Shown: one piece after another, positions 23,086 to 32,518 of the stretch
Position numbering within the stretch: the stretch's first letter is position 1
Layout of the letters: each line of letters opens with the position of its first letter
Assembly (NCBI GenBank): GCA_028287345.1
Contig: JAQBPV010000308.1
Coordinates: 1-46,769, forward strand
Source of the DNA: Gemmatimonadota bacterium
GTDB taxonomy: Bacteria > Gemmatimonadota > Gemmatimonadetes > Gemmatimonadales > Gemmatimonadaceae
Length of the DNA stretch: 46,769 bases
Direction: 5' to 3'
The notes under the pieces: model-generated
Told to the model about the DNA's origin: nothing
What the model saw: the letters and a program-made list of their open reading frames with translations, nothing else
The model's database searches: none
Program-made: the position numbers and the translations under genes

Positions 23086-26000
23086 ATGACGACGTCATCG
23101 ACCCACCGATTTGGTAGCTTCGAGCAGCCGCTTTCGTCTCGATACCGAGTCGAGGCCGAACTGGGTCGCGGCGCCATGGGAACCGTATATCGCGCGCGGG
23201 ATCTCCAGCTCGATCGTGACGTAGCGATGAAGGTCCTGCACGTCTCGCTGACGAACGACGTCGGGATTTTGCGATTCCAGTCGGAAATTCGCATCGCCGC
23301 CGGTCTGCACCATCCCAACATCATCGGCGTGTTCGATTCCGGGACGACCGATGGACGCCTGTTTTACGTCATGGAGTATTTGGGCGGCGAGAGTCTGCGT
23401 CAGGCGCTCCAGCGCGAAAAGCAGCTCTCTGTTGAGCGAGCCCTGGAGATCACCGAACAGGTCGCGTCTGCGCTGCAGTTCGCACACGATGCCGGAGTCG
23501 TTCATCGGGATGTGAAGCCCGAGAACATCATTCTCACGGATGGCGGCGCGCGAGTCGTGGATTTCGGGCTTGCGCGCATGTTGAGCGACATCGACGCCCA
23601 ACGGTTGACGGCGAGCGGCGTGTCGGTAGGAACGCCTCTCTATCTGAGCCCGGAACAGGCGTCGGCTGAGCGGAGTGTCGGCCCGGCATCCGATCAGTAT
23701 GCCCTGGCCTGCGTCCTCTACGAGATGCTGGTCGGCGAGCCCCCATTCACCGGACCAACTGCGTCTGCAATCGCGATGCGGCACATCGTGGAACCTCCTC
23801 CACCGCTGAACGCCAGACGGAGGGCCGCGCCCGCCGCAGTTCACGTCGCCGCTATGCGTGCGCTGGAGAAAGTCCCGAACGATCGCTACCAATCGATTCG
23901 TCTGTTCGCTGATGCGCTAAGAGTCCAGAAAGCGCCTCGCTCCTTCAATTGGCGTCTGGTCCTCGGATTGATCACGATTTCGGTCGTGGTGGCCCTCAGC
24001 GTTGCCGTCTACGTCCGGACATCAGTTGGCTGTTGGTTGCCGAGGTGCGTGGACGACTCACGTTACATTGTTTTCCCATTCCGATCATCGCAGGGCGATT
24101 CGAACGACCTCGCCTTGAATCGACGATTGATCAGTTCGATGAGCCATTGGCAGGGAGTTACGCTGCCCTCTGACCGCGACGTGCAGAATGCGCTCGAGGG
24201 CCACAATTCAGCGTCTTTAGGGGCAGATGATGGCCGTGTGATCGCGCGGACGCTTGGCGCCGGCACCTTCGTTCTTGGCTCCGTCACGCGCGAGGCCTCG
24301 GGTGTACGAATCAATCTGACGCGGTACGACGCTCTGAACCGGCGCCCAGCACAGACCATTAGCACTGTCGCGCCCGCAGAACTGTCGACATCGGACTCGA
24401 TCGTCGGCGATCTCGCGTACTCATTGCTGTTCGGCGAGGAAGAACGCCGATACCAGCCGGCGGCACGCGGTACCCGCAATTTCGCCGCGTTCAACGCGTT
24501 TCTGCAGGGACGCCACGCGACTCGCCGATGGAATCTTCCAGTCGCCGATTCGAGCTTCGCGCGCGCACTGGCACTTGACCATGACTTCGCCGAAGCCGCG
24601 CTTGCACTGGCTGAGGTGCGCCATTGGGCGGCCGACAACCGCCCCGATGTCGAGGACTACGTCACACGATCGATGCGTGCGCCGACGTTGAGCGCCAACG
24701 ATCGACGTCGAGCTGCTGCCCTTCTCGATCTCGTCCGCGGCAAGTTTGAGTCGGCGTGTCCGCAATTCGATTCCCTGTCCACGCACGATTCGCTCGACTT
24801 TGGAGCGTGGTACGGCGTTTCGGAGTGCAACCGTCTCGATAGAACCGTTCTACCCGATGCGCGCTCTCCATCCGGACTACGGTTTCGCGGAAGCGCTCAC
24901 AGTGCGGGAGAGGCGATTCGCCGTGCATTCGCCACCCTCGATTCGGTGGATGTGTGCTGTGCGGCGCGCGCCGACCTGTTACTCCGGCGCGTATTGAATA
25001 CTGACATGCTGGCGATCCACTTTGGATTTGCCGCAGGGTCCGACGCCATCGAGTACGGCGCATATCCCCAGCTGCTAGACGATACGCTCGCGTTCGTTCC
25101 ACGGCCAATGTCGGAATTGAACAAGGCTCCGCCCGCGACGCATCCGGCGGCCATCGAGCGCGAGCGGAAGACCTTCTATGATCTTGCAACGCGCCGCGTG
25201 ACGCGCTTTCCGAACAACGCCGACGCGCTCGAAGAACTCGGGTTGGCAATGACAAACCTGGGTCACGAGGCCGCGGCGGACACGATTCACCGCGCGTTCG
25301 TCCTCAGCACGAACTCGCATCAACGCCTTCAGCTAGCCGTGAGTGAATTCTGGCTTCGGGTGAAGGCCGCGATTCCGAATCGACCGCAAGACCTGAGGCT
25401 GGCTCGCGCGTTCGGTGACTCGCTGCTAAGGCACTCCATCGATGCGCCAGTTCCCGAGGATACACTTCTGGCGAGCGTCGCCGCGGCACTCGGCGACGCA
25501 CACTCGGCGGCACGAATGATGGCGCGCGCGGTCGACGTTCACGACGCTAATTTCCCACCGACTGTTCAGAGCCTGGGTAACATGCTCGCGGTCTACGCGG
25601 CAGTTGGTGGTCCCATCGACAGCGTTCGCAGCCTGGAGAAGAGCGTCGAGAACGCGATTGCCAGTCAGGTAGTTCCGGCCAAGCAAGATTTCGCGAGAAC
25701 TATGTTGTTGGTCCACTCACTGGAACCCGCCTTTCCCCTTTACGAGTCGCCTTCTATCACAGCTGTGCGCGACATCGGCGGCATTGCAGCGGCCGAAGCG
25801 GCCTTCGCGCGAAAGGACGTGACCACGACGAAAAGGCTCCTGACAGCGTCAGCACAAGCGCGAATGGGAATGCGCGCTTCGGATCTTACAATCGACCGCC
25901 TTTACTGTGAGGCCTGGTTGTGGGCGCAGATCGGTGATACGGCACGCGCGCTACGCACGCTGAACCCGACGCTCGATTTGTTGCGGTACTCCCCTCCGCG

Positions 26001-26163
26001 CCAGTTCTATATCCCCGTGCAAGCGGCCATGCTTGTTCGAGCGATGGGCTTGCGAGCAGAGCTGATGAGGTCAACGGACGCGGCCGGCGCGCAGCGATGG
26101 GCGTCGGCTGTTGCTGCGCTACGCGAGGCTAGCGCTTCCGCGCGGCAACAAGGGCCGCGGTAA
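23086..26163 (+). CDS. Receptor-type Ser/Thr protein kinase with TPR-like sensor
   Basis: This 1025-residue protein has an N-terminal kinase domain at about 20-275. It shows the Gly loop (ELGRGAMGTVYRARD), the Lys (AMKVLH), HRDVKPENI and VDFGLARM, and the APE-equivalent YLSPEQA, so it should be active. One membrane helix lies near 290-310 (WRLVLGLITISVVVALSVAVYV). The outer part begins with a TolB-like domain (IVFPFRSSQGDSNDLALNRRLISSM) followed by helical TPR-like repeats (SFARALALDHDFAEAALALAEV). This layout is very common in Gemmatimonadota and Acidobacteriota. The ligand is unknown. It stands alone, with no obvious partner gene beside it. Confidence 0.9.
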   Translation: MTTSSTHRFGSFEQPLSSRYRVEAELGRGAMGTVYRARDLQLDRDVAMKVLHVSLTNDVGILRFQSEIRIAAGLHHPNIIGVFDSGTTDGRLFYVMEYLGGESLRQALQREKQLSVERALEITEQVASALQFAHDAGVVHRDVKPENIILTDGGARVVDFGLARMLSDIDAQRLTASGVSVGTPLYLSPEQASAERSVGPASDQYALACVLYEMLVGEPPFTGPTASAIAMRHIVEPPPPLNARRRAAPAAVHVAAMRALEKVPNDRYQSIRLFADALRVQKAPRSFNWRLVLGLITISVVVALSVAVYVRTSVGCWLPRCVDDSRYIVFPFRSSQGDSNDLALNRRLISSMSHWQGVTLPSDRDVQNALEGHNSASLGADDGRVIARTLGAGTFVLGSVTREASGVRINLTRYDALNRRPAQTISTVAPAELSTSDSIVGDLAYSLLFGEEERRYQPAARGTRNFAAFNAFLQGRHATRRWNLPVADSSFARALALDHDFAEAALALAEVRHWAADNRPDVEDYVTRSMRAPTLSANDRRRAAALLDLVRGKFESACPQFDSLSTHDSLDFGAWYGVSECNRLDRTVLPDARSPSGLRFRGSAHSAGEAIRRAFATLDSVDVCCAARADLLLRRVLNTDMLAIHFGFAAGSDAIEYGAYPQLLDDTLAFVPRPMSELNKAPPATHPAAIERERKTFYDLATRRVTRFPNNADALEELGLAMTNLGHEAAADTIHRAFVLSTNSHQRLQLAVSEFWLRVKAAIPNRPQDLRLARAFGDSLLRHSIDAPVPEDTLLASVAAALGDAHSAARMMARAVDVHDANFPPTVQSLGNMLAVYAAVGGPIDSVRSLEKSVENAIASQVVPAKQDFARTMLLVHSLEPAFPLYESPSITAVRDIGGIAAAEAAFARKDVTTTKRLLTASAQARMGMRASDLTIDRLYCEAWLWAQIGDTARALRTLNPTLDLLRYSPPRQFYIPVQAAMLVRAMGLRAELMRSTDAAGAQRWASAVAALREASASARQQGPR

Positions 26164-26206
26164 CGCACGCACCGGTCGTTGCTATGCCAATGACGTTCGT
26201 TGGTGA

Positions 26207-27100
26207 TTAGGGATTCGCGACGCAGCAGCCGCTGGCGCAGGAGAACCAGTATGCGGCAATGCTGGAATCCTCATTCGCCAGGATGCTGAACTCGGTTTGC
26301 AGAGCCATCAACTTCTCTTGTGGAACCCTTTTTCGTAGCATCTCGAGATTGCTGTGCCGTTCCTTCGCACAAGCATCTTTCAGTCGGGCAGTGCAGCGAA
26401 CTGCTCGCGCGATGTCAGCAAACCTGATCCCCGGAGCGGCGGCTTCAATCGCGTGCGCCGCTATCAACGCGGGGCACGATCTGAAACCGGCGCTAACAAT
26501 CCCAGTGTGAATCTTACCACACCGCGAAATGGTTCCCCTACCTACAGGCTTCGCAACGGGGTCGCGCGGGTAGGTCCTGTACATCGTGTACTTCAACACC
26601 GGCGTGCTGTCCTCCAAGGGCTGAGTTGCTTCGGCGACAGACTCGGCAACGATGTACGTCCGAGCCTCGGCAGATTCCAAATTCTCTCCCGTCTTATAGA
26701 GCTTGTCCACGTACTGAACGTCTGGCAGCCAGTCGATGGCGCCGACCACAACCTGTCGATCAGGCGTGATGTCTGAGTCTTTCAACCGACGCATGTCGGC
26801 ATTGGCCGAGGTCGTCCCGTAATTGCACTGATCCGTCGCATTCTGAATAGTGCCGATAGGGCATTTCATCGTAGTGACGCGATCCGACTCGTCCCCCAGT
26901 ACTATGCTCTTATAGGCGTCTTTAAGACTCTGGGCGAAATGATCGGTTTTGAAAGTCGCAACGAGCACGCCCGCGCACGCGGGGGGTGTACCATCGATGT
27001 GGCAATAAATATCGTCGTGGTCGCAGTCGCCGAATGCCATGGTCGATAAAACGAGAAATGCGCCCTTAATGAGCGAGAAGGCAGAACGCCGGACACGCAT
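26207..27100 (-). CDS. Cys-containing exported protein of unknown function
   Basis: This 297-residue protein has a hydrophobic N-terminus after RVRR (SAFSLIKGAFLVLSTMAFG), consistent with a signal peptide. More than ten Cys follow, several in pairs (GDCDHDDIYCH, ASGCCVAN), suggesting disulfides in the periplasm. The ATG at 27100 has AGAGGA six bases upstream. I do not recognise the family. It converges on the receptor kinase gene with a 43-base gap. Confidence 0.65.
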   Translation of the reverse strand: MRVRRSAFSLIKGAFLVLSTMAFGDCDHDDIYCHIDGTPPACAGVLVATFKTDHFAQSLKDAYKSIVLGDESDRVTTMKCPIGTIQNATDQCNYGTTSANADMRRLKDSDITPDRQVVVGAIDWLPDVQYVDKLYKTGENLESAEARTYIVAESVAEATQPLEDSTPVLKYTMYRTYPRDPVAKPVGRGTISRCGKIHTGIVSAGFRSCPALIAAHAIEAAAPGIRFADIARAVRCTARLKDACAKERHSNLEMLRKRVPQEKLMALQTEFSILANEDSSIAAYWFSCASGCCVANP

Positions 27101-27176
27101 GGTAGTTCCTCTGATGAATAGTGCGTCGATTTGAGGTCCAAATCAGCTTGCGTCCGCAGCACGAACAGGACTTCCA

Positions 27177-27626
27177 TCACCTTCGGGTCACGACCACCTT
27201 GAGCAAGACAGGAGAGTAGGTCTCGTCGTTCGCGAACTCGTACGTCGTGACATTCGCATTCGTCGACAGGCGGAGCTTAGGTATGTCCGCGTTGTTGTTA
27301 AACACAGCGAAGATGTCCAGCGTCCAATCGGCGTTTGCGTCCGCTGGATAGGTCTTTGCCCACGGTTTCCCGTCGCGCGGAAGGTGCGCAGTCCCTTCCC
27401 CGGTGGCCTCGTTGACTAAGCCTAGCCGCGCCGAACGGCCTGGAATCGAGCCAGGAAAGTCCCAATTGACTTCGATAGTCTCGTTCTTCAATGCCTTGAA
27501 CGGATGCGCCGAGTAGCCCACGAACTCGTGGCCACCGCGTTTTCCTGGCTTCACCACCAGAAAATAGAGCGCCACAGCGGCAACGATTGCGAGTACGACG
27601 CCGACGACGACGTTCCGGGAAGGCAT
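27177..27626 (-). CDS. Small membrane-anchored protein of unknown function
   Basis: From ATG at 27626 the product is 149 residues. One N-terminal helix (NVVVGVVLAIVAAVALYFLVV) is followed by a single soluble domain, probably periplasmic, rich in strands (IEVNWDFPGS, SARLGLVNEATG, YSPVLLKVVVTRR). An in-frame TTG eight codons earlier is less likely. The same strand carries the Cys-rich exported protein 76 bases downstream, so they may share a transcript. No family is recognised. Confidence 0.6.
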   Translation of the reverse strand: MPSRNVVVGVVLAIVAAVALYFLVVKPGKRGGHEFVGYSAHPFKALKNETIEVNWDFPGSIPGRSARLGLVNEATGEGTAHLPRDGKPWAKTYPADANADWTLDIFAVFNNNADIPKLRLSTNANVTTYEFANDETYSPVLLKVVVTRR

Positions 27627-27813
27627 AGTTTTTCGGGAGTGGGTGCGCAACGGTGTACGGAGACGTCACATCTCGAGAGTGCTACCCATACAATCCGACG
27701 GCGAGTCAAAGCTTTCAACATCCCGGCCAGGCAACAGCCTGCTTGCACAATCTGTCAGTCTTCTCGCCCGCGTCAAGAAAGACTTTTTCGGGGGCGCGTA
27801 AAGAGGCGAGCAG

Positions 27814-29043
27814 CTACGCCAACTCGCGCGTGACGTGCAGACACCTGTCGATGTCGTCGCTGGTGTTGAACAGCGCCGGCGAGATGCGCACCATCCCATT
27901 CCGCACCGTGACTTCGATCTTCGCCGCATCGAATGCTGCGCGCACTTGAGCGGGCGTCTTGGTCGAATAAAACGTCACGATCGACGACCAATTCCCCACC
28001 GGCGTGAAGAGCCGATGTCCCTGATTCGCCAAGCCGTTCTGTAGCCGACGCGCCAGGCCGTCGCACGTATGTGCACCGATGCGTGCGACACCCACCTTCT
28101 CGAGATACTTGAGCCCCGCACTCAGCGTGTACACATCCCCGAACGCTCGGCTCGAATAGTCGAACCGCTTTGCCTTGGTCTCGATCTCGAACGTGTGGTC
28201 GGGGAGTTCGCGCGCGTGCATCTCACCAAACCGATCGAGCCGCAGCCGATCAGCGACGCTGGCCCGCACATAGAACGGTGCGACGCCGAAGCTCGCGAGC
28301 AGCCACTTGTACGTGCCCGCACAGAGGAAGTCGACGCCCGCTGCCTGTACATCGATCGGGAACGAGCCCACCGCCTGGATGGCGTCGGTGTAGAACAGCG
28401 CGCCTTTCGCATGAGCGACGTCGGCGATGGGCCGCATGTCGTGGCAGAATCCATTCTGGTGCGACACCCATGCAACCGACACGAGCCGCGTACGCCTGTC
28501 GACGAGAGGTTCGATGTCGCTCGCGTCGACCACGCCGTTGCGATGTTTGGCAATGCGAAGCTGGATGCCCTTTGTCTTCTCCAGCGTGCGATACAGCACG
28601 AACTCCGTGTCGTAGTGCAGCTCGTCGATGACGACGTTGTCCCCTTGGACGAGATCCAATCCGGCGGCGACGACGTTCTCGCCTTCGGCCGTCGAGAACA
28701 GCAACCCGATCTCGTCCGGCGACGCTGCGTTGATCAGACGTGCGAACTGTGCGCGGACGTCGTCGCACTTCTTGAGCAGTGGGCCGAGCTGAAACGAGTT
28801 GCGCGACTTCTCCTCCAGAAAGGCATGGCCGGCAGCGACCACCTGCTTCGGGATTGGAGTGATGTACGCCGAGTTGAGAAAGATGCGGTCGTTGACGATG
28901 GGAAAATCGCCACGGATGCCGAGCGGGTCGTCGGCGCCGCTGATGGTGGTCATCGGCGTGCCGAGTGCTTCGGATGAGCGGGACATCACGGTTGCGGCCA
29001 GCGAGGCGGCGGTTGCCACGAATGCACGTCTGTCGAGTGTCAT
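27814..29043 (-). CDS. Class-V aminotransferase-fold PLP protein with twin-arginine-like signal
   Basis: This 409-residue protein begins MTLDRRAFVATAASLAATVM, a twin-arginine motif plus hydrophobic stretch, so it may be exported folded with its cofactor. The aminotransferase class V / cysteine-desulfurase fold is shown by FLNSAYITPIP, LLFSTAEGENVVAAG, VSVAWVSHQNG, LFYTDAIQAVGSFPIDV and the PLP lysine Lys246 in CAGTYKWLLAS. The His usually next to the cofactor is present (SHQNG region). Family members act as isopenicillin-N-epimerase-like enzymes, desulfurases or aminotransferases; the substrate here is unknown. The start at 29043 is chosen because it puts the twin-arginine motif at the N-terminus. 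An ATG eleven codons earlier also exists. Confidence 0.82.
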   Translation of the reverse strand: MTLDRRAFVATAASLAATVMSRSSEALGTPMTTISGADDPLGIRGDFPIVNDRIFLNSAYITPIPKQVVAAGHAFLEEKSRNSFQLGPLLKKCDDVRAQFARLINAASPDEIGLLFSTAEGENVVAAGLDLVQGDNVVIDELHYDTEFVLYRTLEKTKGIQLRIAKHRNGVVDASDIEPLVDRRTRLVSVAWVSHQNGFCHDMRPIADVAHAKGALFYTDAIQAVGSFPIDVQAAGVDFLCAGTYKWLLASFGVAPFYVRASVADRLRLDRFGEMHARELPDHTFEIETKAKRFDYSSRAFGDVYTLSAGLKYLEKVGVARIGAHTCDGLARRLQNGLANQGHRLFTPVGNWSSIVTFYSTKTPAQVRAAFDAAKIEVTVRNGMVRISPALFNTSDDIDRCLHVTRELA

Positions 29044-29155
29044 GCGCCGCTCATAGGTGGAGATGAATGCGATCACCGCCTCGCTTCCTTTTACGAAGCT
29101 AGCTTGCCGGGTGTTGCGGGGTACGTCCGATCGTGATTGTCAGCGGCAAGGAGCC

Positions 29156-30514
29156 TCAACGTGCAGCATGAATGGACCCGCTGAGATCACACATGATGTC
29201 ACCGTACATCGAGGCTGCCCGTATCCGTGTGGGGCACGCGGGTGACCGGATGCGCGACCCGAGAATGCTCACCGCATTCGACCCGGCCGAGCCGTCGCGA
29301 ACAGCGTACTGAAGGAGCCCTTCCTCACCCCGAAGCGCTGCGACGACTTGAGCGAACGAGTTGCCGCCGATCGCCTCGATAGTCACCGCGATTGGCAGCC
29401 CGGGCTGTAGACCCCACGCCGGATCATAGCCGGCGGCCGTGAGGTCCGGCATGATGACATTCCACGACTCGGGCCGCCCGCCGAGGTAGTCACGCGTTAC
29501 CATGACACGGGCCGAGGTCCCTCCACCCGTCGCGTTCTCCTGATGCCAACCCGCGGCCGCTCCGTCCGCGTAATCCGCTTGACTGAGAAATTGCGTTTGA
29601 TGGCGAAGATAGGGAGTCGTCGCAACCAGGTTTGTGGCCGGCACTGTGAGTGATGGGCCGAGCGAGATAGTACGGTCAACCGCATCGCGGAACCGATAGA
29701 GGGTGATCCTCCACTCAGTCTGGGATGACATCGCGAGGATGACGTTATGGTGGTCGCCCGGCTGGGTCAGCGCGGCCGGTACGCTGTAGATCATCTGCTT
29801 CGGCTGCGCCGCAACCTCATATGACAGATCGAACCACTCTGACGTCGCCGTGCCAAACGCGCTGCTCAAAGATGCGCCTTCGCCGCCGATGCCGGTGATC
29901 GTCAGCGTAGTCGCCACCAACGCGGCCGCCTCCGCGCCATCGAAGTCCAGAAGCGGAATGCGCGAGCCGTCCGCGACATTCAGGGCGCGTCGAACGATGA
30001 CGCGGTTCGGCCACGTTGAATTTTGAAGGGCGCGGAGGGCGACGAGATCGCGCGGCCCGTCCTCGAACAGAATTGAATAGTCGGTTCTCGATGAGAATCC
30101 TGCCCGACCGCTCCCCAGCCCCACTAGCGCGCTCGCGCCATCTGGAACGCCCGCAATGGCGCCGGTCACCATCTTCTTCCACGGCGATTGCTGCAGAAGG
30201 CAGTTCGATAACTGTGCCTTGAGCTCGGACGCAGTGCCGTAGAAAACACGAGTGTCGCGATACCTGGGATCGCCGCCACGCACGATCGCTATGCCGCCTC
30301 GCTTGGACAGAGTCGCGCGGAAGGTGTGTTGCGCGTCGGGGAGCACTCGCGTCCACGGGCCGGCATCGCTCTGAACTGCCATCCACGTGAGGCCCTCCGC
30401 CCAACACCACCCCGGCTGCACCGTTTCCACGGGACCGGCCTGGACGTCAGGACCGGCGAGGTCGGCGCCGCATGCGCACGCGCCGAGCGCGATGACTGCG
30501 AATACATGTCTCAT
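29156..30514 (-). CDS. Putative lipoprotein of unknown function
   Basis: This 452-residue protein has a signal peptide and lipobox LGAC (MRHVFAVIALGAC, Cys13). The mature part is rich in beta structure with few charged clusters and lacks motifs I recognise. The ATG at 30514 overlaps the stop of the preceding exported protein by 4 bases (ATGA), which fixes the start and shows the two are coupled. They probably act together at the cell surface; their role is unknown. Confidence 0.68.
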   Translation of the reverse strand: MRHVFAVIALGACACGADLAGPDVQAGPVETVQPGWCWAEGLTWMAVQSDAGPWTRVLPDAQHTFRATLSKRGGIAIVRGGDPRYRDTRVFYGTASELKAQLSNCLLQQSPWKKMVTGAIAGVPDGASALVGLGSGRAGFSSRTDYSILFEDGPRDLVALRALQNSTWPNRVIVRRALNVADGSRIPLLDFDGAEAAALVATTLTITGIGGEGASLSSAFGTATSEWFDLSYEVAAQPKQMIYSVPAALTQPGDHHNVILAMSSQTEWRITLYRFRDAVDRTISLGPSLTVPATNLVATTPYLRHQTQFLSQADYADGAAAGWHQENATGGGTSARVMVTRDYLGGRPESWNVIMPDLTAAGYDPAWGLQPGLPIAVTIEAIGGNSFAQVVAALRGEEGLLQYAVRDGSAGSNAVSILGSRIRSPACPTRIRAASMYGDIMCDLSGSIHAAR

Positions 30515-31599
30515 CGGCCGGCACCGCATGACGTAGCAGGAACGACACGCGACGGACCATGCTCGGCGTGGCTCACGACGCTATCCGACACCGCGGGATG
30601 GTGTGATTCGTCGGCGCCGGGATCTCCGTACTCGAGCAGCCACGCAAGGTCCTTTTGATAGCTGGAGTCAGTCGCATCGACGACCGGCCATTCGGACACG
30701 TTCTCCGGCACGAACACACCGACGAGCAATCCCATCGCGCCGGCAACCTGCGAGCAACGAGGATTCTCATAGACGGCCGCGACGCGATAGCGATGATTGG
30801 CCGCGAGGCGCAGCCCGTTGCGCTTGAAGAAGAACCGCGTGCGGTCGACGTCGCGCACCGTGCCATCGGGCGCTCGATCGGCACGAAGCCGCACCAACAC
30901 TTCGTTCGTCTCGGCATCTTCGAGACGCAGCTCGATGCCAAAGTCGTGGAGGTGACCGCCCAGATTGCGGAGGTGTCCGGTCACTGGAACCACGAACTCG
31001 GCGCTGGTGATGGACCGGCCGGGAGCCAGGTTGAACGTGCTCAGCGCGCCGATGACGGGGTGCGCATCGAAGTACACCGGGAAAACGTCGCGCTGCCCGC
31101 GTGCGTCCTCGGCTACCCAGGGGATCGTCAGCCGCAGCACTGCCCCATCCACGGCAACTGGTGTCGAGTTGGCGAGAGCGTAGTACAGCAGCATCGCGTC
31201 GTCCGCCTTGATCGGCACGCCGAGCGACCCGGGAAGCATTACCGGCTCAGTCTCGCGTCCCGCGGCGAATAGCCGCTCCGCCACCGGATAAGCGAGCTCG
31301 CGTCGACTCAGACTGGTCACACCCGCATGATGCAGCATCTCTCGCGGCAGGCCCCGTCCCGTTGAATCGACGAGATCGACCCGAAAGCCGCGCATCCAGC
31401 CGGAGACCGGCCACGCGAACCGCACCGGTTCGGCGGCAATGTGATGTTCGTATGGCGTGGCCGCCGGCATGTGCAGTGGGCCGACGGTGATGACGACCTG
31501 ATGCTGCGCAGAGTCGACGCTGACGCGCAGTTGTGGCTGTGGCTGAGCTGGCGCGCCCGCGAGGGTGATGACCAGCGGAATCAAGGCGAGAATCGACAT
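30511..31599 (-). CDS. Exported protein of unknown function, coupled to a lipoprotein
   Basis: This 362-residue protein has a signal peptide ending near AGAPA (residues about 14-18). The ATG at 31599 has GGAG six bases upstream. The body is beta-rich, with a His-containing segment GHLRNLGGHLHDFGIELRLED resembling metal sites of copper-dependent monooxygenase-like domains. This is only a loose resemblance. It is the first gene of a two-gene unit, with the lipoprotein gene overlapping its stop. It is divergent from the BTAD regulator gene across a 164-base gap. Confidence 0.65.
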   Translation of the reverse strand: MSILALIPLVITLAGAPAQPQPQLRVSVDSAQHQVVITVGPLHMPAATPYEHHIAAEPVRFAWPVSGWMRGFRVDLVDSTGRGLPREMLHHAGVTSLSRRELAYPVAERLFAAGRETEPVMLPGSLGVPIKADDAMLLYYALANSTPVAVDGAVLRLTIPWVAEDARGQRDVFPVYFDAHPVIGALSTFNLAPGRSITSAEFVVPVTGHLRNLGGHLHDFGIELRLEDAETNEVLVRLRADRAPDGTVRDVDRTRFFFKRNGLRLAANHRYRVAAVYENPRCSQVAGAMGLLVGVFVPENVSEWPVVDATDSSYQKDLAWLLEYGDPGADESHHPAVSDSVVSHAEHGPSRVVPATSCGAGR

Positions 31600-31763
31600 G
31601 GAACGCTCCGGTGCGAGAATCGAGATGACGGCGACGCCAGCACGCTAGGTGGAGTGCGTTGGCCTTCCGTCGCCGACCCGTCGGCTGAGCGTCGATTGAA
31701 CGTCGATCGCGCGTTCCTGACATTCGATGCTGTCTCGTCTGCAGCGCGGCGCTATGTTCGGGC

Positions 31764-32507
31764 GTGACAAACCCCCCGTACACGCTGACGCTGCTGGGCG
31801 GACTCGATCTGAAGGGCCCCACTGGCGCCGAAAACTCGCTGCTCGTTCAGTCGAAGATCGTCGGCATGCTCGCGTACCTGTCGCTGCCGTCGATCGGTCG
31901 ATTCGTGCGACGCGATCTGCTCGCCGCGCTCTTCTGGCCGGATCTGGATCAGGAGCGTGCTCGCAGGGCGGTGCGCCAATCCATCCATGCTGCGCGCGCC
32001 ACATTGGGCGCCGATGCGCTGCCGTCGCGTGGTGACGAGGAAGTCGCGCTGTCGGCGGCGCATGTTCGGTGCGATGCCACCGCGTTCAGCGAGGCCGCTG
32101 ATTCAGGGATGCTCATGGAGGCGCTGCGACTCTATGGCGGCGAGCTCCTGCCGGGCTTTCATGTGCCCGATTGCGCGGAGTTCGATCGGTGGCTGGACGA
32201 CGAACGTGCCGCGGCTCGCGAGCGTGCGGCCGCCGCGACATGGGCGCTGGCCCAGCGTCTGGAGAGCGACAATCAGTTGAGCAACGCTGCGGCCATGGCG
32301 CGTCGCTCGGTGCGCTTGACATGGACCGACGAACGCGCGCTGCGCCGCGCCCTGTCCATGCTCGACCGACTCGGCGACCGCGCCGGCGCGGCTCGCCTCT
32401 ACGACGAATTCTCCACGAGGCTCATGAAGGAGTTGGAAGTGCATCCGTCCGATGAGACCGCGCGGCTCATGGCGGGCATTCGCGGTGACTCCGATCCGCG
32501 CGCCTGA
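31764..32507 (+). CDS. BTAD-domain (AfsR/SARP-like) regulator
   Basis: This 247-residue protein starts at GTG 31764. The N-terminal part (LTLLGGLDLKGPTG, then KIVGMLAYLSLPSIGRFVRRDLLAALFWPD and ARRAVRQSIHAARATLG) is the winged-helix DNA-binding layout of SARP-type proteins. The C-terminal helical part (about 95-240, ELLPGFHVPDCAEFDRWLDDER and so on) is the bacterial transcriptional activator domain. No extra sensor is attached. It converges, with an 11-base gap, on a receptor kinase gene; pairs of this kind are common in Gemmatimonadota. Confidence 0.85.
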   Translation: MTNPPYTLTLLGGLDLKGPTGAENSLLVQSKIVGMLAYLSLPSIGRFVRRDLLAALFWPDLDQERARRAVRQSIHAARATLGADALPSRGDEEVALSAAHVRCDATAFSEAADSGMLMEALRLYGGELLPGFHVPDCAEFDRWLDDERAAARERAAAATWALAQRLESDNQLSNAAAMARRSVRLTWTDERALRRALSMLDRLGDRAGAARLYDEFSTRLMKELEVHPSDETARLMAGIRGDSDPRA

Positions 32508-32518
32508 GCGTTAACCGG

